The position numbers were made by a program, and so were the translations under genes. From NCBI GenBank assembly GCA_900128585.1, contig LT642598.1, positions 1 through 13,949 of the forward strand: a DNA stretch of 13,949 nt, read 5' to 3'. Shown here piece after piece: positions 1-7,890 of the stretch (position 1 is the first letter of the stretch; each line of letters begins with the position of its first letter). The stretch comes from Stramenopiles sp. TOSAG23-3 (taxonomy: Eukaryota > Sar). Under the pieces are notes generated by a model. The model had not been told where the DNA came from, searched no databases, and worked only from the letters and a program-made list of their open reading frames with translations.

Positions 1-703
1 TTTTAATGTAATATTCGTACGAGTAGACACTAATATAATTAAAAAGAACTAATAATAAAGCATCAATGCAATACAGCTATAATAATAATACAATTAAAAA
101 AAACATTAAGTAAAATAAAAGGAAAGCCTTGAATTTGGATTTTAGATTACATACCACACAGAAGGATGAAAAAGTAGTGTACATTATGTAATAGAATTCC
201 ATCTGGTAGTCTAAGGTACTTACTTCTACTTTATACGACCGTTGTTTTCGTTTTTTTATTTTATTTTTAGTGCTATTGCTATATTGTATATTATTAGTTC
301 CATTATAGTACGTCTATTTTTTGATAACAAACAAACAAAAATAAGAAGAACAACAACAACTACGTACAGCAGTACAACGAACTCCTTTCTAATTTTATTT
401 TAACAGGTGTATAGTAAGTAGTAAAGGAATGAAAGAAGAAGAAAGTGTGGTGTGTTGGTGTGGAGGTAAAAAAATAATAATATATAATAACCAAAACGAA
501 ATAAACCCCAAAGGCCGGCGGTCTGCCTACCTACTCATGCGAATGAAAATTACATTTCCCATAATGTATTATTTCAGACGGCTTTGGAAACGGTTTAGAC
601 AGTTTCTATCCCATCATTATTTTATAAACTGTCCAACTCATCCGTCCTATAAACGTGTTTGAGGCGTCTTGTTCGAAACCACGCCCACGCAACCGATACT
701 ACC
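1..703. other. AT-rich intergenic spacer, no gene seen
   Basis: About 700 bases of strongly AT-rich DNA with short runs of TAA, AAC and GAA triplets (for example around 41-100, 340-362 and 434-447). No reading frame here looks protein-like. The only one of moderate length (429-662, +) is rich in K, N, I and Y as expected from translated AT-rich DNA. The last 90 bases hold two TATA-like boxes that probably serve the gene starting at 704. Confidence 0.8.
621..653 (+). promoter_or_regulatory. Putative TATA boxes of the MSP/ASH-domain gene
   Basis: TTTATAAA at 621-628 and TATAAA at 648-653 lie 83 and 56 bases before the chosen ATG at 704. If either is a working TATA box, transcription would start near 650-680. 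That makes 704 the first ATG of the message and excludes the in-frame TTG at 659. This is inferred from position and sequence only. Confidence 0.4.
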
Positions 704-2629
704 ATGGCGGATAGAACAATAGACAACCCGGAAGAGTCCCCCGATGCCCCTCCGCAGCAGCCGTCCATCCCGCCATTTCCAACCAAGTTAGAGACTTTAG
801 AAAGCACCCGGGGCGAGGACACAACCGTGTCCACTGACGACATGGGGGTCAACCCCCGCCGGCGCCCGTCCCCCCCGCACCGTGCCCCTCCCCGGGTCGT
901 CCAGTCGCTGGTCCGGCACTCCCGCTACCTGCACAAACTGCGAGACACTGAGAAGAAGCAAAAGGCCGTCCAGGCGGACACGACGCGCCTCCCGTCCCAA
1001 CTAAAACGCTCGAGGCTGTTCAAAAAGTTTCTGCGCCAGGCCGAGCCTATGGGGTTCAGAAAAACGATAGACGTCACGCAGGACCGGCACAACGTGCAAG
1101 TCCACACTGCGTACGACACCAAGTCCTGGAACGTGAAGACGCCCGATATTTGGCAGGCGGGGCCGCTGAAGCTGGCCTTCAGCTTTTACGCAAAGCTCCT
1201 CGACCCGAAGATTGCGACCGGGTCGTACTACCCCACCTTTGAAGCAATAGAGCGCGCCGCGAATACGTGCACGTTTACCGAAGTCCTGGCATTCGCCTGG
1301 GACTTTGATATCGTCCCCCGGTTCCTCTCGCGAGGGGACCTGCGGTACGCATTCGCGTACGTCAAGAGGGCCACGGACGACTATATCAACGAGCTGACGT
1401 ACGAGCAGTTCGAGGAGTTTCTGTCCCGCGTCGCCCTGATCGCCATCGAAGATTCCCCGCCCGGGCAAGTCATAGATTACAAGGAGTCGGTCGTCATGGA
1501 CAGCGAGGGAAAGCCGATTTTTATTCGAAAAACGGGCGGGGCGCTCGCCCCCGAGGGTCTCCCGAAGCCAGAGTTCAAGAAACGGACGAGCTGGCAGAGC
1601 GCCGTGGAAGAGGCTGCGCTGGAGAAGAAGGTCGAACCGATCACGCCGATGGGAAAGGTCAAGAAATTCCTCCGGGAGGTCGGGCTCAACTCGCTCGAGT
1701 ACGTGAAAGACGTGATTGATTCAAAGGGTAAGACGACAGCAGGGCGGCTGAATGGAACGATCAAGCTAAACTCGCCGAGGGACGGGGATGAGCAGAGCCA
1801 GATGAACCGGCTGCTGCGGAAGCGCGACGGCGCCATGTGCGACTACTCTGCGCCCAAGCTCATGGCCAAGCGCAACAGGTGCCGCCAGGACTTCTCCCCG
1901 GAGCTCGTGAAGCCGTGGTACAAGCTGCGTGAGTTTCAGAGCAATGAGAACGTTTGGAAGGGGTTCCACGCCCCTGTCCTTTACATCGGACGCGTGGTCC
2001 TCGGAAAGCCGCACAGGTACCGCATACTCGTCCGTAACCCGATGCGCGACGCCATCACAATCGAGTGTGAGCCGCGGGGCGTCCCGTTCCTCACGCTCCA
2101 GTACGTACGGGCCCCCATCCCAGCCGGGCTGACGGTGAACATCAGCTGCGACTGCGTGATACGGGAGCCTGGGGAACTGGCCGGATTCATCAAGATAAAG
2201 TGGAGGGTGTACAAAACGGAAGTTTCTGCGAGAAAACGCCCTGGGAGGGCCGCCCCGGACATGGACATGGGGAGCGTGTCCGTCCCGGTCTTCGCCGTCG
2301 GCGTCCCGAACGACAGCTTCGCGAGCGCGAGCGCGGAGATGAATTGCCCCGCGGCGGAGCTGGCAAAAGCGACGACCGAGCCTTGCCCAAGGTATTACTT
2401 GCCCCCTGACCATGTCGTCCACAAGTATGAAAAGCCAGCAACTAATGGGGAATGGCAAAGGGCACAGCTTAAATACATTAGCGGACGGGCGACCAGGGAT
2501 CAGCCAGCCCACATTTTACCAAGGCCGGGGACCGGAACCATGTCGCGGTTGAAGGAGTACATGGACCAGCCAACCATCAGGCAGGACACGACGGTGAGCG
2601 AACAGGAAGGCAGACGGAGCAAGGATTAG
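704..2629 (+). CDS. Putative cilium/flagellum-type protein with EF-hand-like helical region and MSP/ASH-like domain
   Basis: A 641-residue protein read from the ATG at 704, which sits in a strong context (ACCATGG). Residues 1-70 are Pro/Arg-rich and look disordered. Residues 71-120 are basic and charged. Residues 153-250 form a helical segment (FYAKLLDP, TFEAIERA, TFTEVLAFAWDFDI, ELTYEQFEEFLSRVAL) that resembles the degenerate EF-hand-like repeats seen in many proteins of ciliated protists; I see no clear calcium-binding loop. Residues 422-533 read as a beta-sandwich of the MSP/ASH/PapD-like kind: YIGRVVLGKPHRYRILVRNP, then IPAGLTVNISCDC and GELAGFIKIKW. Such domains are common in axonemal and basal-body proteins (HYDIN and CFAP families are examples). 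The C-terminus is polar and low in hydrophobic residues. There is no signal peptide or membrane helix. The reading frame is secure; the ciliary role is inference from domain type, and I cannot assign an orthologue. Confidence 0.72.
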   Translation: MADRTIDNPEESPDAPPQQPSIPPFPTKLETLESTRGEDTTVSTDDMGVNPRRRPSPPHRAPPRVVQSLVRHSRYLHKLRDTEKKQKAVQADTTRLPSQLKRSRLFKKFLRQAEPMGFRKTIDVTQDRHNVQVHTAYDTKSWNVKTPDIWQAGPLKLAFSFYAKLLDPKIATGSYYPTFEAIERAANTCTFTEVLAFAWDFDIVPRFLSRGDLRYAFAYVKRATDDYINELTYEQFEEFLSRVALIAIEDSPPGQVIDYKESVVMDSEGKPIFIRKTGGALAPEGLPKPEFKKRTSWQSAVEEAALEKKVEPITPMGKVKKFLREVGLNSLEYVKDVIDSKGKTTAGRLNGTIKLNSPRDGDEQSQMNRLLRKRDGAMCDYSAPKLMAKRNRCRQDFSPELVKPWYKLREFQSNENVWKGFHAPVLYIGRVVLGKPHRYRILVRNPMRDAITIECEPRGVPFLTLQYVRAPIPAGLTVNISCDCVIREPGELAGFIKIKWRVYKTEVSARKRPGRAAPDMDMGSVSVPVFAVGVPNDSFASASAEMNCPAAELAKATTEPCPRYYLPPDHVVHKYEKPATNGEWQRAQLKYISGRATRDQPAHILPRPGTGTMSRLKEYMDQPTIRQDTTVSEQEGRRSKD

Positions 2630-2830
2630 TGACGTGTAGAGAAACGGGGAGGGATGAGAAAACGTGGAAGGAGAGGGATAGAAATAGAAATGAAATAGAA
2701 AGAGAGATGTGAACTCGGAAATAGTATTAGTGTGCGTAGTTTAAAGAAAACGCTCTGTTTCTTTCTCGAGCAGCGCCGCCGCCGCCCTCTGTCTGGCACT
2801 CGCGTCGGGCTGCCCTGCTATTCCAATATT

Positions 2831-2836
2831 AATAAA
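2831..2836 (+). terminator. Candidate polyadenylation signal AATAAA
   Basis: AATAAA lies 202 bases beyond the stop codon of the MSP/ASH-domain gene, at the point where composition turns AT-rich. In AT-rich DNA this hexamer is common by chance, so the call rests on position. Confidence 0.3.
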
Positions 2837-2971
2837 TTAAGAAATGTACAACAAAGTTCAAGGTCCACGAAGCAGCAAAGAGTAGTATAATAATAATAAG
2901 AAAAAATTCAACAAATTTTTTTTTATAAATTTTATTAATAGTAGTAGAAGACGACTAATAAAATAAACAAC

Positions 2972-3042
2972 AAAAAAGAAGAAGAAAGAAGAAGAAAAAG
3001 AGAAAGAAAAAGAGAAGAAAGAAGAAAAAAGAAGAAGAAAAG
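2972..3042 (+). repeat. Pure GA purine tract, 71 nt
   Basis: Seventy-one consecutive purines made of irregular GAA, GAAA and GAAAAA units, with no pyrimidine. It ends 62 bases before the TATA box of the KBL gene. Tracts of this kind can form triplex (H-) DNA and exclude nucleosomes; whether this one does is unknown. A comparable tract lies upstream of the D-lactate dehydrogenase gene, also purine-rich on the sense strand of that gene. Confidence 0.9.
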
Positions 3043-3104
3043 CACCACCCACCACCCCAAAAATATAGAACTTTTTACATTTTGTTGTATTTCGTAATAC
3101 AATC

Positions 3105-3121
3105 TATATATATGTATGCAT
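3105..3121 (+). promoter_or_regulatory. TATA box fused to ATGCAT, KBL promoter
   Basis: TATATATATG at 3105-3114 runs into TATGCAT at 3115-3121. A start of transcription 25-35 bases downstream (about 3130-3140) would place the in-frame ATG at 3116 outside the message, and the next ATG in any frame is 3260. The same TATA plus ATGCAT arrangement precedes the Hsp70 gene and the receptor gene. Confidence 0.5.
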
Positions 3122-3259
3122 TTCTCTCCAATCACATTTATTCGAATAAAAAGGTGCGTGGAGGCAGAAAGACTAAAAGAAAGAAAGTGCGCAATTGTCT
3201 ACTTTGTAAAACATCTTAAAGTTTATTACTACAAAAGTACAAGAACAACCTCCCGCGCG

Positions 3260-4513
3260 ATGTTTCTTCTTCGCAGTGTGACGTCCGGCGTGCGGCCTTT
3301 GAGGGCTGTGGCCGCCTCCCGCTCGATGGCCTCGATGGCAAACGTTTTGGGCGAGCAGTTGCAAGAGATCCGCGATGCGGGTACGTGGAAAGTTGAACGG
3401 GTAATAACATCGCCGCAGTCCAGTTCAATATCCGTCGAAGGCCTTGATTCTGAGGTCATCAATTTCTGCGCCAACAATTACCTAGGACTATCGAACGACC
3501 CGGAGCTCGTCGAAGCCGCCAAGCAGTCCCTCGACTCGCACGGGTTCGGCCTGTCGAGCGTTCGCTTCATCTGCGGGACGCAGGACATCCACAAACAGTT
3601 GGAGCAGAGGATAAGCGAGTTCCACGGCATGGACGATACTATCTTGTACGCATCCTGCTTCGATGCGAACGCCTCCTTGTTCGAAGCCATACTGGGCCCA
3701 GAGGACGCCGTGATCAGCGACGAGTTGAACCACGCGTCCATCATCGACGGGATAAGGCTCTGCAAGGCCGAGCGCCACCGGTACACTCACATGGACATGG
3801 TGAGCCTGGAAGAAAAGCTGAAACAGACGCAAGGCTCTCGCCTTCGACTGATTGTGACGGACGGGGCGTTCAGCATGGACGGGGACATAGCCCCGCTGGA
3901 CGAGATAAAGCAGCTGGCAGAAAAATACGACGCGCAGATCTTCATAGACGAGTGCCACGCCACCGGGTTTCTGGGAAGGACAGGCAGGGGGACGGACGAG
4001 CACTTTGACGTAAAGGTTGACATAATTAACTCGACCCTCGGCAAGAGCCTGGGCGGGGGAATCGGGGGCTACACGAGCGGTCCGAAAGAGGTCATCGATA
4101 TGCTCAGGCAGAAAGGAAGGCCGTACCTCTTTTCGAATTCAATCCCCCCCGCCGTCGTTGGGGCGAGCGTGAAAGTTTTCGAGCGTTTGATGACCTCGTC
4201 CGACCTCGTACAAACCATCCGAACCAATACGCACCACTTTCGCGACCGAATGGAAGAGGCGGGGTTCACCATTAGCGGGGCGAGGGACCACCCGATCTGC
4301 CCGGTCATGCTCGGCGACGCGAGGCTGGCGTCGGAAATGGCGGACGCAATGTTGAAACGGGGCGTGTTTGTGATCGGGTTCAGTTTCCCTGTCGTCCCCG
4401 TCGGGAAGGCGCGCATCCGTTGCCAAGTGAGTGCGTCTCATACGACAGAGCAGATAGACCAAAGTGTCGATGCGTTCATCGAAGTAGGAAAGGAATTCGG
4501 GGTGATTCAGTGA
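3260..4513 (+). CDS. KBL: 2-amino-3-ketobutyrate CoA ligase (glycine C-acetyltransferase), mitochondrial
   Basis: This PLP enzyme (EC 2.3.1.29) performs the second step of threonine breakdown: 2-amino-3-oxobutyrate plus CoA gives glycine and acetyl-CoA. The product has 417 residues, close to human GCAT (about 419) and slightly longer than E. coli Kbl. The extra length is an N-terminal stretch rich in R, S and A with no acidic residue (MFLLRSVTSGVRPLRAVAA), typical of a mitochondrial presequence. Family landmarks are all present: SHGFGLSSVRFICGTQ at 93-108, ELNHASIIDG with the conserved His at 157, DECHATGFLG from Asp230, and STLGK with the PLP lysine at 262. The frame is open back to an ATG at 3116, but that lies inside or before the predicted promoter and codes for a poor, basic leader, so 3260 is preferred. 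Nothing appears truncated. Threonine dehydrogenase, its usual partner, is not in this window. Confidence 0.95.
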   Translation: MFLLRSVTSGVRPLRAVAASRSMASMANVLGEQLQEIRDAGTWKVERVITSPQSSSISVEGLDSEVINFCANNYLGLSNDPELVEAAKQSLDSHGFGLSSVRFICGTQDIHKQLEQRISEFHGMDDTILYASCFDANASLFEAILGPEDAVISDELNHASIIDGIRLCKAERHRYTHMDMVSLEEKLKQTQGSRLRLIVTDGAFSMDGDIAPLDEIKQLAEKYDAQIFIDECHATGFLGRTGRGTDEHFDVKVDIINSTLGKSLGGGIGGYTSGPKEVIDMLRQKGRPYLFSNSIPPAVVGASVKVFERLMTSSDLVQTIRTNTHHFRDRMEEAGFTISGARDHPICPVMLGDARLASEMADAMLKRGVFVIGFSFPVVPVGKARIRCQVSASHTTEQIDQSVDAFIEVGKEFGVIQ

Positions 4514-4654
4514 TTACAAGACGGTACGGTACAGCATGATGAATATCCTTTAGCGAGTTGCATTGTTTTTCTTTCTTTTAGTTCAATTATACAATGAAAC
4601 TTTATCCCAACTATTCGTAGTGTCAACAAAGACGTATAATACCCCGTAGTAGAT

Positions 4655-4660
4655 AATAAA
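4655..4660 (+). terminator. Candidate polyadenylation signal AATAAA of KBL
   Basis: AATAAA, 142 bases after the KBL stop codon and about 115 bases before the next promoter element. Plausible by position only. Confidence 0.35.
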
Positions 4661-4775
4661 AAGGTTGTTCAGTATGTACCCCAGCAGAGTACCTGGTACC
4701 ACCAGTATATAATTTTTTAATTATTAAATTACATGAATAATAATATAATATTTAATTTTTTATTATAATAAATAA

Positions 4776-4789
4776 TATATTGTATGCAT
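4776..4789 (+). promoter_or_regulatory. TATA-like box plus TGTATGCAT, Hsp70 promoter
   Basis: TATATT at 4776-4781 is followed directly by GTATGCAT. The nine bases TGTATGCAT are identical to those of the KBL promoter. The element lies 184 bases before the ATG at 4973. I saw no convincing heat-shock element (alternating GAA/TTC units), so heat induction is not supported by the visible sequence. Confidence 0.45.
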
Positions 4790-4898
4790 GGCTGGGGATT
4801 GACAATGTATGATTGATTGATTGATCAAAAAATTTCAATCTACAGAGGGAAACGGGGTAAATAATCGAAAGATTTTCTTGTTTGTGTTCTGACGGATT

Positions 4899-4937
4899 AT
4901 GAAAGTCCAGTCTGGTGAAACGCGTTCAACACGGTGA
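4899..4937 (+). promoter_or_regulatory. Short upstream ORF in the Hsp70 leader
   Basis: An ATG at 4899 opens a 12-codon frame ending with TGA at 4935-4937, 35 bases before the Hsp70 ATG. If transcription starts near 4805-4815, this uORF is in the message and could lower or condition translation of the chaperone. Presence is seen; function is inference. Confidence 0.4.
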
Positions 4938-4972
4938 TCTGAAGCAACGCGGTCCTGACAAACGCGTTTGAA

Positions 4973-6823
4973 ATGAACGCCCCCACGGCGGGCGACACCG
5001 AGCGGTTTCCTGAACTGAAACCTAACGAGGTGGCCGTCGGCATCGATCTAGGGACCACGAACTCCGTGGTTGCAGTATGGTCGAACGAAAAACTAAGGGC
5101 AAAAGTTGTCAAGGTCGAGGGGAAGAACAAAACGCTCCCCTCAATTGTCGCGTTCGAGAAGGACGGGCGGAACTCGTGGAAGCCGTACGTTGGACGGAAA
5201 GCCATCGACTACGGCCACCCGGAGATGACCGTCCGGAACGTGAAACGGCTGATGGGGCAAGAGTACGAAAACAGTACTGCCCAGAGGCTGATCAAGGAGA
5301 ACACGGACTCGTATACGATCGTGCCGCTGCCCCGGTCCGAGGCGGACACGTTGAAACCGAGCAAGCTCATGGTAGAGATCAAGGACGACCAAGACTCCCG
5401 ACGGCTTTTCCCAGAGGACGTGTCGGCGTTCATCCTCGGCAACCTCAAGACGACCGTCGAGCTGGCCATCGAGGGTGCCGAAGCAAAGTACGCCGTCATC
5501 ACTGTGCCTGCGCACTTCAATCACTCGCAGCGGTTGGCCACTCTGGAAGCAGCGCACGTGGCCGGGTTCGCACAAGCGAGACTTATCAGCGAGCCGACGG
5601 CGGCGGCCGTCGCGTACGGGCTTTCCATTGCCGGGGAGAAGAACGTGTTCATTTTTGACCTTGGTGGTGGAACGTTCGACACAAGCATTTTGAAAATTCA
5701 GCAGGGGAAGATCGACGTTCTTTCTACAGTGGGCGACCCGAGGCTCGGGGGGAACGACGTGGACAACCTTGTCCTCTCCCACGTGCTGACATCGTTGGTG
5801 AACCGTGTATTTCAAATGAAGTCATCGTGTTCCATTCCCGGCCTGGTCAAGGCCAAGGAGGGCGGGACCCTGACGGTGAAGGAGGGGTGCGACACCCTCG
5901 GGCTCGCCAGGGAGAGCCGCGCGTTCGCGGAGATCGTCCGAGCGTGCGAACACGCAAAGGTAGAATTGTCGAGGCACGAAAAGACGACGGTTGAAATCGA
6001 CCCGTTCGTTTGCTCCGATTTGAAGTGCAACGTCGGGGAAAATTGGGGAAATGGGCAGAAGAAACCGCTCCGCGTGGCGCTAGGGCGTCGGGAGCTGGAG
6101 GCCATGATGAAGCCGCTGCTTTCGAAGTGCAGGGAGACGGTCCTTCGGGCTCTGAAGGATGTCAATTTCAAGCCGGGAGACATCGATGAGATCGTTATGG
6201 TTGGTGGGGCGTCGCGTACCCCCGCTGTCGTCGAGCTGGTTCGTTCCATCTTCCACGGAAAGGCGCTGTGCGCCGGGATTAACCCTGACCAAGTGGTCGC
6301 CGAGGGCGCGGCCATCCGGGCCGCGATGCTCAGCGGAGTGGACAACGAACTGCTGAATGACGTGCTCATGATGGACGTGCTGCCAACGAGCATCGGCCTC
6401 GAGGCTGCTGACGGTGCGTTCGTCCCGCTGCTTCCCCGGCTCTCAAAAATACCGTGCAAAGTGTCAAAGTCGTTCGGGACGTACGAAGACAACCAGGTAG
6501 GGATCACGGTCCGCTTGTTTGAAGGGGAGAAGGACGTGGCCGAGGACAACCACGAGATGGGGACGCTGAACTTCTTCATCCCGCGGGTCCGACGAGGGAA
6601 GAAAGGGGAAACGAAGGTCGAAGTAACCTTTCATTTGAAGTTTGGGGGTATCATCCACGTTACCACCGACATGGACAAGGTAAAGGAATTGGGGGGGATG
6701 GAGTCGTTGAGGCTGCTGTTCTTGTTCGTCTGTGCGGTCGGCCTGGTCGCCGTCTTCGTGTACTTGCGGGTCAACCCGTTGGTGGTGGGGGAAGGGGACG
6801 GGGGGGCGGCGCTTGAGCTTTAG
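4973..6823 (+). CDS. Lidless Hsp70-family chaperone with C-terminal membrane anchor
   Basis: A 616-residue Hsp70. All three family signatures are intact in the ATPase domain: IDLGTTNS (24-31), IFDLGGGTFDTSIL (227-240) and IVMVGGASRTP (407-417). Residues matching the catalytic set are kept: Asp25, Lys91 in VKRLMG, Glu207 in SEPTAAAVAYGL and Asp229. Subdomain IIB (about 281-360) diverges and has extra residues. The interdomain linker is VLMMDV (464-469). The substrate-binding beta domain follows (about 470-570, with TYEDNQVGITVRLFEGE). The usual helical lid of roughly 100 residues and the acidic or EEVD tail are missing. Directly after the beta domain comes a hydrophobic helix (about 580-598: LLFLFVCAVGLVAVFVYL) and an 18-residue polar tail. 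With no N-terminal signal, this predicts a tail-anchored protein with the chaperone part in the cytosol, on an unknown membrane. The start at 4973 fits because the frame begins only 20 residues before the first beta strand. Confidence 0.93.
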   Translation: MNAPTAGDTERFPELKPNEVAVGIDLGTTNSVVAVWSNEKLRAKVVKVEGKNKTLPSIVAFEKDGRNSWKPYVGRKAIDYGHPEMTVRNVKRLMGQEYENSTAQRLIKENTDSYTIVPLPRSEADTLKPSKLMVEIKDDQDSRRLFPEDVSAFILGNLKTTVELAIEGAEAKYAVITVPAHFNHSQRLATLEAAHVAGFAQARLISEPTAAAVAYGLSIAGEKNVFIFDLGGGTFDTSILKIQQGKIDVLSTVGDPRLGGNDVDNLVLSHVLTSLVNRVFQMKSSCSIPGLVKAKEGGTLTVKEGCDTLGLARESRAFAEIVRACEHAKVELSRHEKTTVEIDPFVCSDLKCNVGENWGNGQKKPLRVALGRRELEAMMKPLLSKCRETVLRALKDVNFKPGDIDEIVMVGGASRTPAVVELVRSIFHGKALCAGINPDQVVAEGAAIRAAMLSGVDNELLNDVLMMDVLPTSIGLEAADGAFVPLLPRLSKIPCKVSKSFGTYEDNQVGITVRLFEGEKDVAEDNHEMGTLNFFIPRVRRGKKGETKVEVTFHLKFGGIIHVTTDMDKVKELGGMESLRLLFLFVCAVGLVAVFVYLRVNPLVVGEGDGGAALEL

Positions 6824-6834
6824 GGAGGGGCGGG
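6787..6834 (+). other. G-rich segment across the Hsp70 stop codon
   Basis: G runs at 6787-6791, 6794-6797, 6800-6806, 6823-6825, 6827-6830 and 6832-6834 flank the TAG at 6821-6823. The first three, with the seven-G run serving twice, fit the pattern of a potential G-quadruplex in DNA or mRNA. It also encodes the glycine-rich tail after the membrane helix. Confidence 0.5.
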
Positions 6835-7871
6835 CTTGGTGGTGAGTCAGATAAATTTCTGTTTTTTCTTTTCTTAATACGTAATCAAATTATAAAAAAA
6901 ATATATACGAACGTACGAACTATTATCTCCAAAAGGTCAAACGGAGGTCTCTTCATTACTACTGGGTCTCGTTTTTAACATGTAATAATAGTGAACCAGT
7001 ACAAAGGAGTTCGACGTTCGACCGCTCAAATTAACATGCTAAAAATGTAATTCGTGTACCATTTTTTAAGAAAGAAGACGACCGTCGTTGTTTTTGTAAA
7101 AGTAAAATGCCATAGTAGACACCTGTTTAATAAAGTGTTCAGTGTCCTTGGCGCGAAAAAAAATCCGACTCGAATTTCAAAGTATGAAAACGTTTCGGCC
7201 GAATACGACAAATGAAAGCAAGGAGAACGCTTAACTACATAAGTTTAGCTCAGACAATGGTCTTGCTAACGATGTCCGGCTCCTAACGAACGTTTATAAA
7301 TTGTTTGCCCTCAAATGACTTGGAAATGTGGTTCCTAGGGACAATTTTTTAGGAAATGGACGATTTTGACCAAACGCCATCCGAACAAACACTTATTAAT
7401 TTTATCGCTTTATAAAAATAAATGGTACAAGATTAATTTTGTGCATTTAAAACCACTTTTGACGCTTGAAAATTAAAAAAAAAATCAAGTTTTCATAAAG
7501 ATCTCTTCGTCTCAAATAGTTAACAGAAAGTCCGTCGCGATGTTTCAATTCCGCGCCGCCAAAGCGTGAACGACTAGACTCCTCACCACCCTTCATTTTC
7601 TATGCTGTGTCTTTATAATTCTACGTTATAATATTTATCGCCCGCCAAACCTCTCTTCTCCCAAACCTCATCACCCTCACCACTTCTTTTTCTTTCAAAT
7701 AATAATCTTTTTTTAATCAAAAATATAATTAGAATTATCATTTCCCTTTTTCCCTTCAACAATAATTCCTTTCTGAAAGTATTTTTTGTTCTTCCCCCAA
7801 CCGTACGAATACAAATATATATTAGGGTTTTCACCGTTCCTTCTGCACAGAATGCCCTGGGACCGTTCCCC
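6824..7871. other. Gene-free spacer of about 1 kb
   Basis: No protein-like frame is present on either strand; the longest candidates are about 60 codons and low in complexity. Composition is mixed. 6860-6920 and 7400-7500 are AT-rich, whereas about 7180-7330 is closer to balanced and contains a perfect 10-base palindrome, TTCGGCCGAA (7194-7203). I looked for tRNA, U6 and snoRNA hallmarks and found none complete. AATAAA at 7129-7134 is a possible but distant poly(A) signal for the Hsp70 gene. The last 60 bases hold the promoter of the DTW-domain gene. Confidence 0.7.
7814..7830 (+). promoter_or_regulatory. TATA box and telo-box-like motif before the DTWD1 gene
   Basis: AATATATATT (7814-7823) is followed at once by TTAGGGTTT (7822-7830), the reverse complement of AAACCCTAA. 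In plants this telo-box is known near the start sites of translation and ribosome-biogenesis genes, and the gene here modifies tRNA, which fits. A single copy can occur by chance. Confidence 0.35.
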
Positions 7872-7890
7872 ATGTCCGCCACCGTTGTAG
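7852..7890 (+). promoter_or_regulatory. Upstream ORF overlapping the DTWD1 start codon
   Basis: An ATG at 7852, with A at -3, opens a 12-codon frame ending in TAG at 7888-7890. It thus overlaps the main ATG (7872) in another frame. Because the predicted transcription start is only about 5-10 bases upstream, the uORF may be skipped for being too close to the cap. If used, it would reduce translation of the main frame. Confidence 0.4.

Larger units (their letters stand above)
2630..3259. other. Intergenic spacer: 3' UTR of upstream gene, purine tract, promoter and leader of KBL
   Basis: The first 200 bases after the stop at 2629 are purine-rich, then contain a short GC-rich patch (about 2770-2815), and should be the 3' UTR of the upstream gene. 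From about 2825 the DNA is AT-rich, holding a candidate poly(A) signal (2831-2836), a pure purine tract (2972-3042) and a TATA/ATGCAT promoter (3105-3121). No separate gene is visible. Confidence 0.7.
4514..4972. other. AT-rich spacer with KBL 3' end and Hsp70 promoter and leader
   Basis: It holds a candidate poly(A) signal for KBL (4655-4660), a very AT-rich stretch with imperfectly repeated TAATTTTTTA blocks (about 4708-4775), the TATA/ATGCAT element of the Hsp70 gene (4776-4789), a short GATT tetranucleotide run (4811-4825) and a 12-codon upstream ORF (4899-4937). No further gene is seen. Confidence 0.7.

Noticed and set aside
429-662. 77-codon plus-strand frame in the first spacer
   Set aside because: Composition is that of translated AT-rich spacer, with no domain or plausible start context, and it overlaps the promoter of the next gene.
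659-703. Start of the MSP/ASH-domain gene at TTG 659
   Set aside because: A non-ATG codon in weak context; ATG 704 lies in ACCATGG 45 bases downstream.
1766-2512. 248-codon minus-strand frame inside the MSP/ASH-domain gene
   Set aside because: Antisense shadow rich in R, P, H and V; the plus-strand protein explains the region better. The same holds for the long minus-strand frames under Hsp70 (5812-6579) and the receptor (13029-13844).
3116-3259. 48-codon N-terminal extension of KBL from ATG 3116
   Set aside because: The ATG is inside the TATA/ATGCAT element, the extension is AT-rich and family-atypical, and the ATG at 3260 gives a normal-length enzyme with a typical presequence.
7026-7211. 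61-codon minus-strand frame in the 1-kb spacer
   Set aside because: Short, F/T-rich, with no homology I recognise and no promoter-like context.
7246-7260. tRNA A-box-like TAGCTCAGACAATGG
   Set aside because: No matching D-stem 3' strand, no B box (GGTTCGANTCC) at the right distance and no acceptor pairing, so it does not fold as a tRNA.
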